A stretch of DNA of 64,000 bases from Planomicrobium sp. YIM 101495 (GTDB taxonomy: Bacteria > Bacillota > Bacilli > Bacillales_A > Planococcaceae). A program made the translations under genes and the position numbers. The notes under the pieces are model-generated. The model worked only from the letters and a program-made list of their open reading frames with translations, did not search any database and had not been told where the DNA came from. Numbering within the stretch: position 1 is the first letter of the stretch; each line of letters starts with the position of its first letter. The stretch covers positions 1,178,001 to 1,242,000 of the forward strand of contig NZ_WLZW01000001.1 in the NCBI RefSeq assembly GCF_009707665.1, read 5' to 3'. Shown here piece after piece: positions 28,781-37,994 of the stretch.

Positions 28781-29752
28781 TCATGTGAGCTTTTGTCCAC
28801 AGTTCGGGCAGAACTTACTGCCTTCATTCTTCTGCCCACAGTTCGGACAGAATTTCGGTGCTCGTCCGTCCCCTGTCTCCGCTCCATTACCCGTCGGTGA
28901 AGATGATCTTTTTTGTTCTTTTTGCCCATCCATCATTTCTTTCGCGATGTTCATTCCCATCATCATGCCTGCCATGTCAGATGCGGTATTCGATCCGCCA
29001 GATTTGCCCATCGCATCCGCAACGGAAATCTGCTGGTACTTCCCGACATCGCCGACCATGCCGTGAGAAGCGCTTTTGTTAATCATATCCTGAATCTCTT
29101 TCGGATAATTGAAGCTCATCACTTGGAAGCCGGTCACTTTCATGCCATCGTCCATGAGCTGCATGTTCAGGTCATCCTGAATGCCTTTACCGATGTCACC
29201 GGCATTGGCTTGCAAGTTGAACATATCCTTCCCTTCCCGTGTGATCCACTTCATTAATAATTGATCGAGGATCGATGTGATCCGGATCTTCACTTCTTCG
29301 ACCAGGTAGCTTTCACGTACGCCTGCGATTTTGTCGATCAAGCGGACGTAATCGTCAACCTTGAATTGGAAGGTTCCATTTGCACGGATCGGCATGCCGC
29401 CTGGAAGCTGCGGTGCCGGGATATTGATCGGGTTTTGCGTCCCCCAACGGACCGTGAACTCCTTCGTGTTAACGAACAGCACTTCGACCCGCATGCCGCT
29501 GTTGAAGCCGAAGCGGAAGCCTTTCAATGTCGACAGGAAAGGAACGATTTCCGACACAATGTCGTATTCTCCTTCATCCTCGAAGATCCCTTCGATTTTC
29601 CCGTTGTTCATGAACACAGCATCTTGCCCTGGCCGGATGATCAGCCGGCTGCCTTTTTTGATTTCGTCATTATTCCATTTCCAGAAAATCATATCTTCCC
29701 GGAATTCTTTCCATTCCACTACATCTGAAAACTGATTGCCGAAAAACACCAT
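28781..29752 (-). CDS. ydjI: YdjI-like SPFH/virion-core family protein with zinc ribbons
   Basis: A 323-residue protein: an SPFH-like core (about 40-225), a Gly/Met-rich linker, and two C-terminal Cys4 zinc ribbons (FCPNCGQKNEG, FCPNCGQKLT). The order pspA-ydjG-ydjH-ydjI is that of Bacillus subtilis, where the products work with PspA in the membrane-stress response. The operon context makes the name secure even though the exact role is unclear. The start at 29752 is supported by GAGAGG. Confidence 0.9.
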   Translation of the reverse strand: MVFFGNQFSDVVEWKEFREDMIFWKWNNDEIKKGSRLIIRPGQDAVFMNNGKIEGIFEDEGEYDIVSEIVPFLSTLKGFRFGFNSGMRVEVLFVNTKEFTVRWGTQNPINIPAPQLPGGMPIRANGTFQFKVDDYVRLIDKIAGVRESYLVEEVKIRITSILDQLLMKWITREGKDMFNLQANAGDIGKGIQDDLNMQLMDDGMKVTGFQVMSFNYPKEIQDMINKSASHGMVGDVGKYQQISVADAMGKSGGSNTASDMAGMMMGMNIAKEMMDGQKEQKRSSSPTGNGAETGDGRAPKFCPNCGQKNEGSKFCPNCGQKLT

Positions 29753-29769
29753 TCCCTTCAGTCCTCTCG

Positions 29770-30546
29770 TTAAAATTTACGACCTCCGCCGCTGAATGAA
29801 CGTCCGCCGCCGGTACTTCCTCCGCCACCGAAGCCTCCGCCACCCCCGCCGCTACTTTGCTGCGGCTTTTTGCGGCGCGTGACCGTCTTGTTTCGGAATC
29901 GATCCTGGCTCACGCGTACACGTGTCCGGTTGTCATCGAAGTACGTGCGTGGCGTCGTCGTGACACGACCACCCGTATTGAAGAGCATGACGCCGACCAC
30001 TACCGCTCCGAACAAGACCGCAAGCGCTGCCTGGAACCAGTTCTTGAAAAAGATATTTTCAGGATTGACGCCCGGACGGAATTCCATGTAGCGGCTCGCT
30101 GTCGTCACCGTGTCATGGAAAGCCCCGCCGTAATCGCCGGCGCTCATTTCAGGCATGATGCGGTCGAGCACCAGCTCGATCCGCTGACTGTCCAGCGTAC
30201 GCTGTGCCGTACCGAACCCTGCCAAGTAGACGTCCCGGTTGCCGATATCGATTGTCAAAAGGACCGCATTTTCCTGTCCATTCGTGTCTGCCCAGTCATC
30301 AAAGAAATCTCCCATATATGTGACGATCGATGAACCCCCTGTACTTTCCGTCGTCAAAAATAGAAAGTCCGTATCATGCTTACGGCTATGTTCTTCCGCC
30401 AGTGCCTCGAGCTCCTGTACTTCCGGTTCACTTAATAGTCCCGCTCCGTCATAAATGTGCTGCTCGGCGGCAAATGCACTGCTGCTGAAGCACAAGAGTA
30501 CCAGGAGCAGGAGAGTCGTCAAAGCTGAAACCTTGAACGTTCTCAC
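29770..30546 (-). CDS. ydjH: YdjH-like TPM domain membrane protein
   Basis: A 258-residue protein: signal sequence ending near AFA, an extracytoplasmic TPM domain (AEQHIYDGAGLLSEPEVQELEA, then DWADTNGQENAVLLTIDIGNRDVYLAG), a membrane helix and a cytoplasmic tail ending in a Gly/Ser-rich stretch. The GTG at 30546 overlaps the ydjG stop by 4 bp and has AGGAGG 9 nt upstream, so a longer in-frame form starting inside ydjG is unlikely. Confidence 0.88.
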   Translation of the reverse strand: MRTFKVSALTTLLLLVLLCFSSSAFAAEQHIYDGAGLLSEPEVQELEALAEEHSRKHDTDFLFLTTESTGGSSIVTYMGDFFDDWADTNGQENAVLLTIDIGNRDVYLAGFGTAQRTLDSQRIELVLDRIMPEMSAGDYGGAFHDTVTTASRYMEFRPGVNPENIFFKNWFQAALAVLFGAVVVGVMLFNTGGRVTTTPRTYFDDNRTRVRVSQDRFRNKTVTRRKKPQQSSGGGGGGFGGGGSTGGGRSFSGGGRKF

Positions 30547-31571
30547 CAGAGGACACCTCCTACCGCCCACGCAGCGATTTTCACCACTGAGAAGGTCGAA
30601 GCGGCGATTCCCGCAAACCATAGCGCGACTTTCCCGCCGCTGATCGGCGGCTTCCCGACCACTTTTCCAGTTTGCCCGTTCATGGCGAAAGTATGCTCCG
30701 TGTTTTCGAAATCATAATACACCATCCAGACCGGAAGCAGCGTGTAGTACACGCTCCGGCTGCCAGCATCAATCTGTTTGTTCGTGTAGGAGACCGTCGA
30801 GTACCCCGAAATCGTCCTATGTATATATGCATCGATATACGGCACGACCTTCGATTGCACCCGTGAAAAAAGCGCTTTGTCATCGTAATCGTATTTCTCC
30901 GCAAGATACCCTGCCAAATAGGGCATTTTGAATTCCTTCAAGTTCCCGTAATCGTACGGCTCCAGCTTATCCATCAATTCATCGTCCATCTTCTCGGACG
31001 CATCCGCCGGCACTTTCAAGTAGCTGAGGTCGATTTCCCGCCGGACGTCATAAAAATCCGTCTCCGTATAGATCGTGTCGCCACGTGTATACGTCCGGAC
31101 TTTCGTGGCAAGCGCCGAGACGTCTGCAGTTCCATCGATGTCATATAGCCAAAACGGCACATACATGCCCGTCATTTTCTTGATGCGGTCGCCGTTCATG
31201 AAGCCGCGCGGAGTCAGGCGGCCGTTCTTCGTCCATTTCCGGAACGCCACCACCGCCTCTTCCTTGCCGATCGAAAACGGAATGACCAAAGCAGGCGCGA
31301 GGTCCCCCGACAGCCGGTCTGCGAGGACGACCGGCGCCCCGCAGAAGCTGCAGTGGGTTGCAGTCGTCTCCGCTTCGGTCAAAATCACGGCACCGCAATT
31401 TTCACAGTGGTATTCCTTCGCTTCATCCGGATCGAATTTCCGTTCGATGTTCGATTCGGGAAACGTTTCGATATCATCCTGCCTGCCGCAGCTCGGACAG
31501 GATAATTTCCCCGTTTCCGCATCGAACGCCATGTCCGAACCACAATTTGGACATTCGTAGTGGATGACCAC
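30543..31571 (-). CDS. ydjG: YdjG-like protein with zinc ribbons and C-terminal membrane segment
   Basis: A 342-residue protein starting with two zinc-ribbon motifs (YECPNCGSDM with LSCPSCGRQ, and YHCENCGAV with HCSFCGAPV), a central domain and a C-terminal hydrophobic segment (about residues 320-340). In B. subtilis YdjG and YdjH recruit the partner proteins to the membrane. The GTG at 31571 sits 10 nt after AAGGAG; a GTG at 31580 is too close to that site. Confidence 0.88.
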   Translation of the reverse strand: MVIHYECPNCGSDMAFDAETGKLSCPSCGRQDDIETFPESNIERKFDPDEAKEYHCENCGAVILTEAETTATHCSFCGAPVVLADRLSGDLAPALVIPFSIGKEEAVVAFRKWTKNGRLTPRGFMNGDRIKKMTGMYVPFWLYDIDGTADVSALATKVRTYTRGDTIYTETDFYDVRREIDLSYLKVPADASEKMDDELMDKLEPYDYGNLKEFKMPYLAGYLAEKYDYDDKALFSRVQSKVVPYIDAYIHRTISGYSTVSYTNKQIDAGSRSVYYTLLPVWMVYYDFENTEHTFAMNGQTGKVVGKPPISGGKVALWFAGIAASTFSVVKIAAWAVGGVLW

Positions 31572-31607
31572 ATCTTTCACTCTCCTTTATCCCGAGCCCG
31601 CTCCGCG

Positions 31608-32324
31608 TTATTCGTTCTTTCCGAGCTGCGATTTCAGCGCTTCCAACTCATCGTCTACGTTGATGCCGCCTTTGAGTGAGTCCAACTCTGCATCCACATT
31701 CGTATCGCCATCGTATTTTTTTGCAAGATCGTTGATATCCGTCTTCGAACTTTGGTTCAGCTCTGTCATGGCTTGCGCTTCGTCCAATTCCTGGTTGATC
31801 TTCTGTTCCATCCGGTCAAATGCCGATAGACGGTCGCCCGCACCGCTCATCGATGATGTGAATTCGTTCATGCGCTTCTGCGTCTTCGCGACTGCCGCTT
31901 TGCCTTTCAATTCCTGGCGACGTGACTCAAGCTCGCTGATATCCGACTCCAGCTTGTCGTGCATCTGGCGCATCTGCACCGTATTCGCCGCTGCAAGTTC
32001 CACAGATGTCTGCATATCTTTCTCACGTGATGTCACTTCCGCTTTGCGCTGAAGGAATTTCCGTGCATCGTCTTCGTTCCCCGCTTCAAGCGCTTTGACC
32101 GCATAGCGCTGCATATCATCGATTTCTTTTTGTAATTCTTGGAGCTCGCGACGTTCGCGTTTTTCTGCTGCCATGATCGCAGCTGTCTCCGATTTGACTT
32201 TGCCGAGGTCGCTATTCAAGTCGCGCAAGTACTGGTCGATCATTTTCTCCGGGTCCTCCGCCTTGTCCAGCATTGCATTGATATTGCTTGCCATGATGTC
32301 TTTGAATCGTTTCAGGATTTCCAT
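31608..32324 (-). CDS. pspA: Phage shock protein A homologue (PspA/IM30, YdjF-like)
   Basis: A 238-residue coiled-coil protein of the PspA/IM30/Vipp1 family; the N-terminal amphipathic helix is MEILKRFKDIMASNINAML and the rest is almost entirely helical. It forms oligomers that support stressed membranes. The ATG at 32324 has AAAAGGAG 7 nt upstream. It leads the pspA-ydjGHI operon. I looked for a SigW promoter (TGAAAC and CGTA) upstream and did not find a convincing one. Confidence 0.94.
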   Translation of the reverse strand: MEILKRFKDIMASNINAMLDKAEDPEKMIDQYLRDLNSDLGKVKSETAAIMAAEKRERRELQELQKEIDDMQRYAVKALEAGNEDDARKFLQRKAEVTSREKDMQTSVELAAANTVQMRQMHDKLESDISELESRRQELKGKAAVAKTQKRMNEFTSSMSGAGDRLSAFDRMEQKINQELDEAQAMTELNQSSKTDINDLAKKYDGDTNVDAELDSLKGGINVDDELEALKSQLGKNE

Positions 32325-32502
32325 AATCATTCTCCTTTTGATTTCATTTTTCTTTGTGCATGTTCCACTCCATCAAACTTTACCCTTTTCCACCGAAGAA
32401 TATGCTCACTGTGGGAAATAAGCTTGTCCCGCTTTCCTAACTATAACTCTTTCTACATTTTCCCCTACATTCCTGCCGCACATTACTGTTGCCCTTTTTC
32501 AC

Positions 32503-32567
32503 TCAAATAATGGTTTGACTAATCAAGATAAATACTCTATATTATAGTCAAATGATGGTTTGACTGA
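32503..32567 (+). promoter_or_regulatory. cadC promoter between two CadC-type operators
   Basis: The promoter TTGACT (32515-32520), 17 bp, TATATT (32538-32543) is flanked by two copies of TCAAA-6 nt-TTTGA at 32503-32518 and 32548-32563. The second is inside a longer AGTCAAA/TTTGACT repeat. One overlaps the -35 region and the other the transcription start, as in CadC/ArsR operators. Confidence 0.85.
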
Positions 32568-32580
32568 GGAGGATGGACAA

Positions 32581-32946
32581 ATGACGATCGATACATGCGA
32601 AATCATGTGCGTAGACGAAGAGAAAGTGGAGCGCGTGCAACAACAATTGAGCAGCAAATCTCCTGCAGGTGTCGCAGAGATCTTCAAAGTACTGGCGGAT
32701 GAAACACGTGTGAAAATCGCATACGCGCTGTCACTCGAAGACGAATTATGCGTCTGTGATGTCGCGAATATCGTCGGTGCTTCGACTGCGACGACTTCCT
32801 ACCATTTAAGATTATTGAAGAAACTCGGGCTTGCGAAGTACCGGAAGGAAGGGAAACTCGCCTATTATTCACTCGATGACGACCACGTCCGGCAATTGAT
32901 CACGCTTACGTTCGAGCACCAAAGCGAGGCGAAGTCCATTGGTTAA
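32581..32946 (+). CDS. cadC: Cadmium-sensing ArsR-family repressor CadC
   Basis: A 121-residue ArsR/SmtB winged-helix repressor. The cadmium-site cysteines of CadC are visible: Cys6 and Cys10 in the N-terminal [13 protein letters not shown] and Cys57 and Cys59 in ELCVCD. It should release DNA on binding Cd, Pb or Zn. The ATG at 32581 has GAGGAGG 8 nt upstream. Its stop overlaps the cadA start region, so the two genes are coupled. Confidence 0.96.
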   Translation: MTIDTCEIMCVDEEKVERVQQQLSSKSPAGVAEIFKVLADETRVKIAYALSLEDELCVCDVANIVGASTATTSYHLRLLKKLGLAKYRKEGKLAYYSLDDDHVRQLITLTFEHQSEAKSIG

Positions 32947-35095
32947 TGTAGAGGAAGAAAAGAACGTCTACCGCATCGAAGGGTTTTCCTGCGCGAACTG
33001 TGCAGGGAAATTCGAACGCAACGTCCAGCAATTGCCTGGCGTCGAAGAGGCGAAAGTAAACTTCGGTGCTTCCAAATTAAGCGTCTCGGGCAAGACAACG
33101 ATTGAAGAACTCGAACGTGCGGGCGCTTTTGAAAATTTGAAGGTGCTGCCGGAAAAACCGATCCTGAAGGATGACGATTCAACTGTACCTGTCGTGAAGC
33201 CTTCATTCTTCAAAAAGTATCGCTCATTGACCATAGCAAGTACGTTCCTTTTACTGGCGCTATCCGCAACAGTCTTTTTCGAAGAAGGCAGCCCCGTTCC
33301 TCCATTGTTATTCGTCGCCTCGATGCTTGCAAGTGGCACACAACTATTCAAGACAGGATTCTCGAACTTACTGAAGCTCGAGTTTGATATGAAAACGTTG
33401 ATGACCGTTGCCGTTCTCGGCGGTGCGGCGATCGGTGAGTGGACAGAAATCGCCATCGTCGTCATTCTTTTCGCACTCAGCGAAGAATTGGAACGCTTCT
33501 CGATGGACCGCGCGCGCAGCTCGATCCGCTCCCTCATGGACATCGTCCCGAAACAGGCGATTGTCAGACGGGACGGTGTCGAATTGACGATTCCTGTCGG
33601 GCAGATCGTCATCGGCGACACAATGATCGTGAAGCCTGGCCAAAAAATCGCCATGGATGGCCGGATCCTGAGAGGGCACTCGTCCATCAACCAAGCATCC
33701 ATCACCGGCGAGTCCGTGCCGGTCGATAAATCAACTGATGACAACGTCTTTGCCGGCACATTGAACGGTGAAGGGTTATTGGAAATCGCCATCACGAAGC
33801 TGGTTGAAGACACAACCATCGCGAAGATCATCCACCTCGTGGAAGAAGCACAAGGCGAACGCGCGCCGGCACAAGCATTCGTCGACCGGTTCGCGAAATA
33901 TTATACACCGGTCATCATGGCCGTGGCTGCTCTTGTTGTCGTCGTGCCTCCCGTTTTTTTCGACGCACCGTGGGAAATTTGGATTTATCAAGGGTTAGCC
34001 GTCCTCGTCGTCGGTTGTCCATGCGCACTCGTCATTTCGACACCGATCGCCATCGTCTCTGCGATCGGGAACGCTGCAAAGCAAGGCGTCTTGATCAAAG
34101 GCGGTATCCACTTGGAAGAGATGGGCACTGTGAAAGCTATCGCGTTCGACAAAACTGGTACATTGACGAAAGGTGTACCAGCTGTCACTGATTTCATCCA
34201 GCTCGACAATACGCACAGTGAACAAGACATTTGGGCAATCGTCGCGGCACTTGAACACCGTGCACAGCACCCTCTTGCCTCTGCTTTCCTGAAAGGAGCG
34301 GAAGCAGCGGGTGCCAATCACGAAACATTGCATGTCGAAGGGTTCGCTTCCATTACCGGAAAAGGCATCACTGGTGTCATCGCAGGTATTACTTACCAGA
34401 TCGGCAGCCCGAAGCTGTTCAGCGAAACGAATGCCGACCTTCTTTCCGACGATGTGCGGGCGCAACTGGGGACGCTTCAACAGCAAGGCAAGACTGTCAT
34501 GTTCGCAGGAACGGAACAGGGGCTCCTCGCACTGTTCGCAGTCGCAGATGAAGTGCGCGAGACGAGTAAGAGCACCATCGCCAAACTGCACGCACTCGGC
34601 ATGAAACAGACCATCATGTTGACTGGGGATAACAAAGGAACCGCCGAAGCGATCGGTGCCGCTGTGGGCGTCCGCAACGTCTATGCTGACTTGATGCCTG
34701 AGCAAAAATTAGATGCCATCAAGCAACTGAAAAAAGACTACGAGAAAGTCGCAATGGTCGGTGATGGTGTCAATGATGCACCGGCACTTGCTGCTTCCAC
34801 TGTCGGCATCGCCATGGGAGGCGCTGGAACGGACACTGCCCTAGAAACGGCGGACATCGCGCTGATGGCTGATGACTTGCAGAAACTTCCGTTCACCATC
34901 AAATTGAGCCGGAAAACGCTCGCGATCATCAAAGCGAATATCATCTTCGCCATCTCGATTAAGTTCGTGGCCTTACTACTCGTCGTCCCGGGCTGGCTGA
35001 CGCTTTGGATCGCCATCGCATCTGACATGGGCGCAACGCTTCTTGTCGCACTGAACGGCATGCGGCTGATGCGTGTGAAAAGCGACGAAGACTAA
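32939..35095 (+). CDS. cadA: Cadmium/zinc-exporting P1B-type ATPase CadA
   Basis: A 718-residue P1B ATPase. It has one N-terminal heavy-metal domain (Cys18 and Cys21 in [10 protein letters not shown]), the transport motif GCPCALVIS, the phosphorylation motif DKTGTLT and the hinge [10 protein letters not shown]. It exports Cd, Zn or Pb. The TTG start at 32939 overlaps the end of cadC by 8 bp and its ribosome site is weak, consistent with coupling to cadC translation. Confidence 0.96.
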   Translation: MVNVEEEKNVYRIEGFSCANCAGKFERNVQQLPGVEEAKVNFGASKLSVSGKTTIEELERAGAFENLKVLPEKPILKDDDSTVPVVKPSFFKKYRSLTIASTFLLLALSATVFFEEGSPVPPLLFVASMLASGTQLFKTGFSNLLKLEFDMKTLMTVAVLGGAAIGEWTEIAIVVILFALSEELERFSMDRARSSIRSLMDIVPKQAIVRRDGVELTIPVGQIVIGDTMIVKPGQKIAMDGRILRGHSSINQASITGESVPVDKSTDDNVFAGTLNGEGLLEIAITKLVEDTTIAKIIHLVEEAQGERAPAQAFVDRFAKYYTPVIMAVAALVVVVPPVFFDAPWEIWIYQGLAVLVVGCPCALVISTPIAIVSAIGNAAKQGVLIKGGIHLEEMGTVKAIAFDKTGTLTKGVPAVTDFIQLDNTHSEQDIWAIVAALEHRAQHPLASAFLKGAEAAGANHETLHVEGFASITGKGITGVIAGITYQIGSPKLFSETNADLLSDDVRAQLGTLQQQGKTVMFAGTEQGLLALFAVADEVRETSKSTIAKLHALGMKQTIMLTGDNKGTAEAIGAAVGVRNVYADLMPEQKLDAIKQLKKDYEKVAMVGDGVNDAPALAASTVGIAMGGAGTDTALETADIALMADDLQKLPFTIKLSRKTLAIIKANIIFAISIKFVALLLVVPGWLTLWIAIASDMGATLLVALNGMRLMRVKSDED

Positions 35096-35108
35096 ATGAA
35101 TATGATGC

Positions 35109-35147
35109 AAGCGGAAAATTGCCTCAGCATGTTTTCCGCTTTTTTTT
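35109..35147 (+). terminator. Terminator of cadCA
   Basis: AAGCGGAAAA and TTTTCCGCTT arms followed by eight T, 13 bp past the cadA stop. Confidence 0.9.
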
Positions 35148-35166
35148 GTCTTTTTTTCAGGAATAG

Positions 35167-35193
35167 AAAAAAACAGTGCTCCGTTGAACACCG
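35167..35193 (-). terminator. Terminator of the DUF2975/HTH pair
   Basis: On the minus strand an imperfect 7-bp stem with G-T pairs (GGTGTTC with GAGCACT) is followed by seven T. Confidence 0.6.
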
Positions 35194-35202
35194 CTCTCAT
35201 CT

Positions 35203-35430
35203 TTACCTGGTTCGAGACGAACCGGTTTCCCGCTGATATTCCAAAATGTCTCCAGGCTGGCACTCCAGCACTTCACAAATCGCTTCCAACGTCGAAAAGC
35301 GGATTGCTTTCGCCTTGCCATTCTTCAACACGGATAAGTTCGCCATCGTGATGCCGACACGCTCCGACAGTTCTGTGACACTCATTTTCCGCTGCGCCAA
35401 TACGACATCCAGATTGATGATGATCGTCAT
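35203..35430 (-). CDS. Cro/CI-type HTH regulator (YozG-like)
   Basis: A 75-residue regulator consisting of one HTH domain (MSVTELSERVGITMANLSVLK). It belongs to the YozG-type group that is usually found beside DUF2975 membrane proteins, as here. The ATG at 35430 has GAGGTGG 5-6 nt upstream and lies 10 bp after the DUF2975 stop. Confidence 0.88.
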   Translation of the reverse strand: MTIIINLDVVLAQRKMSVTELSERVGITMANLSVLKNGKAKAIRFSTLEAICEVLECQPGDILEYQRETGSSRTR

Positions 35431-35440
35431 CTGTTCCACC

Positions 35441-35920
35441 TCATATCGTCAACTCATTTTCAGCTTTCATTTCGATCGCATGCTCCAGAAGCTTCTGGAG
35501 AACCGCTGCGAAGACCGCGATGACAAGCGCACCCATCGGAATAATCATCCCGAGCCCGCCAAGCCCCGGCGCATCGTCCACTTCGGCCAAATTAACAATG
35601 ACCGGCAAGCATAAAATATAGATGCCTGCAATGATCAAGGCGAAGCGCTTGATTAATTGAATCGCACGTACCGAGAAGTGTGAGAACGCGACGCCTTTGT
35701 CGATGAAGCTGAGGAGCTTCAACGTCTGGTAAAGCGCTGCGAAATAAAGAATCGCTGTCGAATAAACTGCAAGGAGGAATACGACCGGCAAGAATGGCAA
35801 TGCCGGGAATACCGCTTGGATGAATCCACCGAATCCAGGCAAGACGAAAATGCACCCTGCGAGCACCGGAAGCGCCATGAAGACGACGACCATTTTCAAA
35901 AACCATGTTTCTTTTTTCAT
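35441..35920 (-). CDS. DUF2975 family membrane protein
   Basis: A 159-residue protein with four membrane helices and the DUF2975 pattern (GVAFSHFSVRAIQLIKRFALI). Function is unknown; it is thought to work with the adjacent small HTH protein. The ATG at 35920 has GAGGTG upstream. Confidence 0.85.
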   Translation of the reverse strand: MKKETWFLKMVVVFMALPVLAGCIFVLPGFGGFIQAVFPALPFLPVVFLLAVYSTAILYFAALYQTLKLLSFIDKGVAFSHFSVRAIQLIKRFALIIAGIYILCLPVIVNLAEVDDAPGLGGLGMIIPMGALVIAVFAAVLQKLLEHAIEMKAENELTI

Positions 35921-35973
35921 CCGCACACCTCTTCTGCTTTTCGTTCCACTCATATTATCACGGTGTTTATCGT

Positions 35974-36018
35974 TTATCAATAAATAATAATCTATATTCG
36001 ATATTTATTTATCGATAA
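35974..36018. promoter_or_regulatory. Long inverted repeat upstream of DUF2975/HTH
   Basis: TTATCAATAAATAA (35974-35987) and TTATTTATCGATAA (36005-36018) form a 14-bp inverted repeat with one mismatch and a 17-bp spacer in very AT-rich DNA, 54 bp before the DUF2975 start. It is a likely operator, perhaps for the small HTH protein. Confidence 0.55.
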
Positions 36019-36033
36019 TTATATTTTCCCTTA

Positions 36034-36068
36034 TAAAAAAACACGAAGGAAATGACCATTCCTCCGTG
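36034..36068 (-). terminator. Terminator of the amidohydrolase gene
   Basis: On the minus strand CACGGAGGAA pairs with TTTCCTTCGTG, followed by seven T, about 20 bp past the stop. Confidence 0.85.
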
Positions 36069-36086
36069 CTCCATCATAAAATTCCA

Positions 36087-37271
36087 TCACATATCTTCAT
36101 GATAGGATAGTATAACCGCCGCCATCGCTTTGGCGCTGATTAAGAGCCCTTTTTCATTAAAGTCGAATTTCGGGTGATGATGCGGATAAGCTTCCCCATC
36201 GTCCGGTGCTGCTCCTACATAGAAGAAACAGCCTGGCTTTTCCTTCAAATAGTACGCGAAGTCTTCAGAAGGCGGCTGCGGATCCGCTTCTTCGACCGCT
36301 ATGATTTCCGGGATGTCCGCCCGTTCCAAAGCATTTTTCACATGCTCTGTCTCGACAGGATCGTTGTATAGCACCGGATAATCATTGGCGTAAACGAGTT
36401 CCGTCGTCACGCCGAACGTCCCTTCCAATCCTTTTGCAAAATGGCGTACTTGTGTCTCGACCATCTCACGGGAAGCCGTCGACATCGTCCGGACGTCGCC
36501 TTCAAGCTCGACCGAATCCTGGATGACATTGAACTGCCCTTTGCCATCGAATGAACCGATCGTGACGACTGCCGTGTCGAACGGATTGATGCGGCGGCTA
36601 ACAATCGTCTGGCAATTCATGACGAATGCACTTGCAGCGACGATCGCATCGTTCGCAAGGTGCGGTGATGACCCGTGTCCGCCTTTCCCTTGGATCTTCA
36701 ACTGAAAACGCGCACGTCCAGTCATTGTATTACCGCTCCGCCAGTACACTTTTCCCGCAGGCATCGTCGACATGACATGAATCCCGAACACAGCATCGAC
36801 ACCTTCAAGCACACCCACTTTGATCATCGCGATTGCACCGCCCGGCGGCATCTCTTCTGCAGGCTGATGGATCACTTTCACGGTACCTGCGAGCTCGTCC
36901 TTCATTTCTGCCAGCGTTTCCGCCAGCACAAGCATATAAGCAGTATGGCCGTCATGACCGCATGCGTGCATGACGCCATCGACTTTAGAAGCATGAGGAA
37001 GACCTGTCTCTTCCTGGATCGGCAAGGCATCGAAGTCTGCACGGATGGCGATGGTCCTGCCCGGCTTCGCCCCCTTGATCGTCACGACGACACCGCGCTG
37101 ACCGCCGAAATCCGTTTCGACTGAATCCACTGGGACCCCTTCATAAAAATTCACGATGAACGCCGCCGTCTGTTCTTCTTCGAATGACAATTCCGGGTGG
37201 GCATGCAGATGACGCCGGATCGCGATCATGCGCTCTTCTTTCGCTTCCAATGTCTTCATCAATTCTTTCAC
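36087..37271 (-). CDS. M20 family amidohydrolase (N-acyl-amino-acid hydrolase type)
   Basis: A 394-residue M20D metal-dependent amidohydrolase. Metal-site motifs are MHACGHDGH (Cys and His ligands), PAEEMPPGG (Glu pair) and HPKFDFNEKGL near the end. The family includes hippurate, IAA-amino-acid and N-acetyldiaminopimelate hydrolases; which applies is unclear. The GTG at 37271 has AAGGAGG 9 nt upstream and overlaps the stop of a 38-codon ORF, so it is probably coupled to it. Confidence 0.9.
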   Translation of the reverse strand: MKELMKTLEAKEERMIAIRRHLHAHPELSFEEEQTAAFIVNFYEGVPVDSVETDFGGQRGVVVTIKGAKPGRTIAIRADFDALPIQEETGLPHASKVDGVMHACGHDGHTAYMLVLAETLAEMKDELAGTVKVIHQPAEEMPPGGAIAMIKVGVLEGVDAVFGIHVMSTMPAGKVYWRSGNTMTGRARFQLKIQGKGGHGSSPHLANDAIVAASAFVMNCQTIVSRRINPFDTAVVTIGSFDGKGQFNVIQDSVELEGDVRTMSTASREMVETQVRHFAKGLEGTFGVTTELVYANDYPVLYNDPVETEHVKNALERADIPEIIAVEEADPQPPSEDFAYYLKEKPGCFFYVGAAPDDGEAYPHHHPKFDFNEKGLLISAKAMAAVILSYHEDM

Positions 37272-37384
37272 GTTAAAAAACCTCCTTCTCTCCAAATCAA
37301 AAATACCACCGCTTTATCGATGCCTGATTCTGTTCCATCTATCTGTTTTTCGGGATGCCGGCCAGCTGCACCTTTTCTCGTCAT
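37268..37384 (-). CDS. 38-residue small ORF coupled to the amidohydrolase gene
   Basis: This short frame starts with ATG 7 nt after a perfect AGGAGG and ends in TGA inside the GTGA that starts the amidohydrolase, the usual mark of translational coupling. The peptide begins MTRKGAAGRHPEK, is basic at the N-terminus and has a short hydrophobic patch (AVVFLIW) at residues 25-31. It could be a leader peptide or a small protein in its own right. No known family was recognised. Confidence 0.5.
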   Translation of the reverse strand: MTRKGAAGRHPEKQIDGTESGIDKAVVFLIWREGGFLT

Positions 37385-37470
37385 GAGCATTCCTCCTAAA
37401 AACAGTATTAACAAACTTTACCCGCTCTGCACCTCTGTAATCGAAACAGTTATAGGTTCAGGCAAATTCC

Positions 37471-37499
37471 TTTACATCGCACACGATCTACTTTATCTT
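37471..37499 (+). promoter_or_regulatory. Promoter of the OhrR-gpx operon
   Basis: TTTACA (37471-37476), a 17-bp spacer and TATCTT (37494-37499), 33 bp before the regulator start. Confidence 0.5.
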
Positions 37500-37532
37500 T
37501 TAAGTACGAGGTGAAGAAAGGAGAATGCACGC

Positions 37533-37994
37533 TTGAAACTGGAACAGCAATTATGCTTCGAAGTGTACAGGGCATCCAGCAATTTCACGAAATTGTATGC
37601 GCGTGTGCTTGAACCGTTCAGTCTGACATTCCCCCAATACCTTGTCTTGCTTGTGCTGTGGGAAGAAGATGCAGTTCCGATGAAAGACATCGGCACACGC
37701 CTCGGCCTCGGCACCGGAACACTGAATCCGATCATCAGCCGGATGCAAACGCAAGGCTGGGTGGAAAAAAGCCGCTCTTCCTTAGATAAGCGGGCAACAC
37801 TCATTACACTGACAGACAGAGCTAGAAACGAACATAAAGCAATTTGCAGAGCGATTCAAGAGCGGTTGGAAACCTATCACTTCTTCGATATCGATGCAAT
37901 CCAATTGATGAAGAACTTAAAGAATTTGAATGCAAAGTTCGCAGAAATGAAAATAGAACAGGAAGAAAATGCGAAAGGAGCAAAACAATCATGA
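37533..37994 (+). CDS. OhrR-type MarR-family peroxide-sensing repressor
   Basis: A 153-residue MarR regulator that aligns with OhrR: the redox Cys is Cys8 (QLCFEVYRAS), Tyr22 (FTKLY) matches one of the two Tyr that hold the Cys in the reduced repressor, while the second is Phe33 (FPQY). It should sense organic peroxides. The TTG start follows AAAGGAG. It overlaps the glutathione peroxidase gene by 4 bp, so the two form an operon. Confidence 0.85.
   Translation: MKLEQQLCFEVYRASSNFTKLYARVLEPFSLTFPQYLVLLVLWEEDAVPMKDIGTRLGLGTGTLNPIISRMQTQGWVEKSRSSLDKRATLITLTDRARNEHKAICRAIQERLETYHFFDIDAIQLMKNLKNLNAKFAEMKIEQEENAKGAKQS

Noticed and set aside
32325..32470. SigW promoter for pspA
   Set aside because: Expected from the B. 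subtilis operon, but no TGAAAC with a correctly spaced CGTA was found upstream of 32324.
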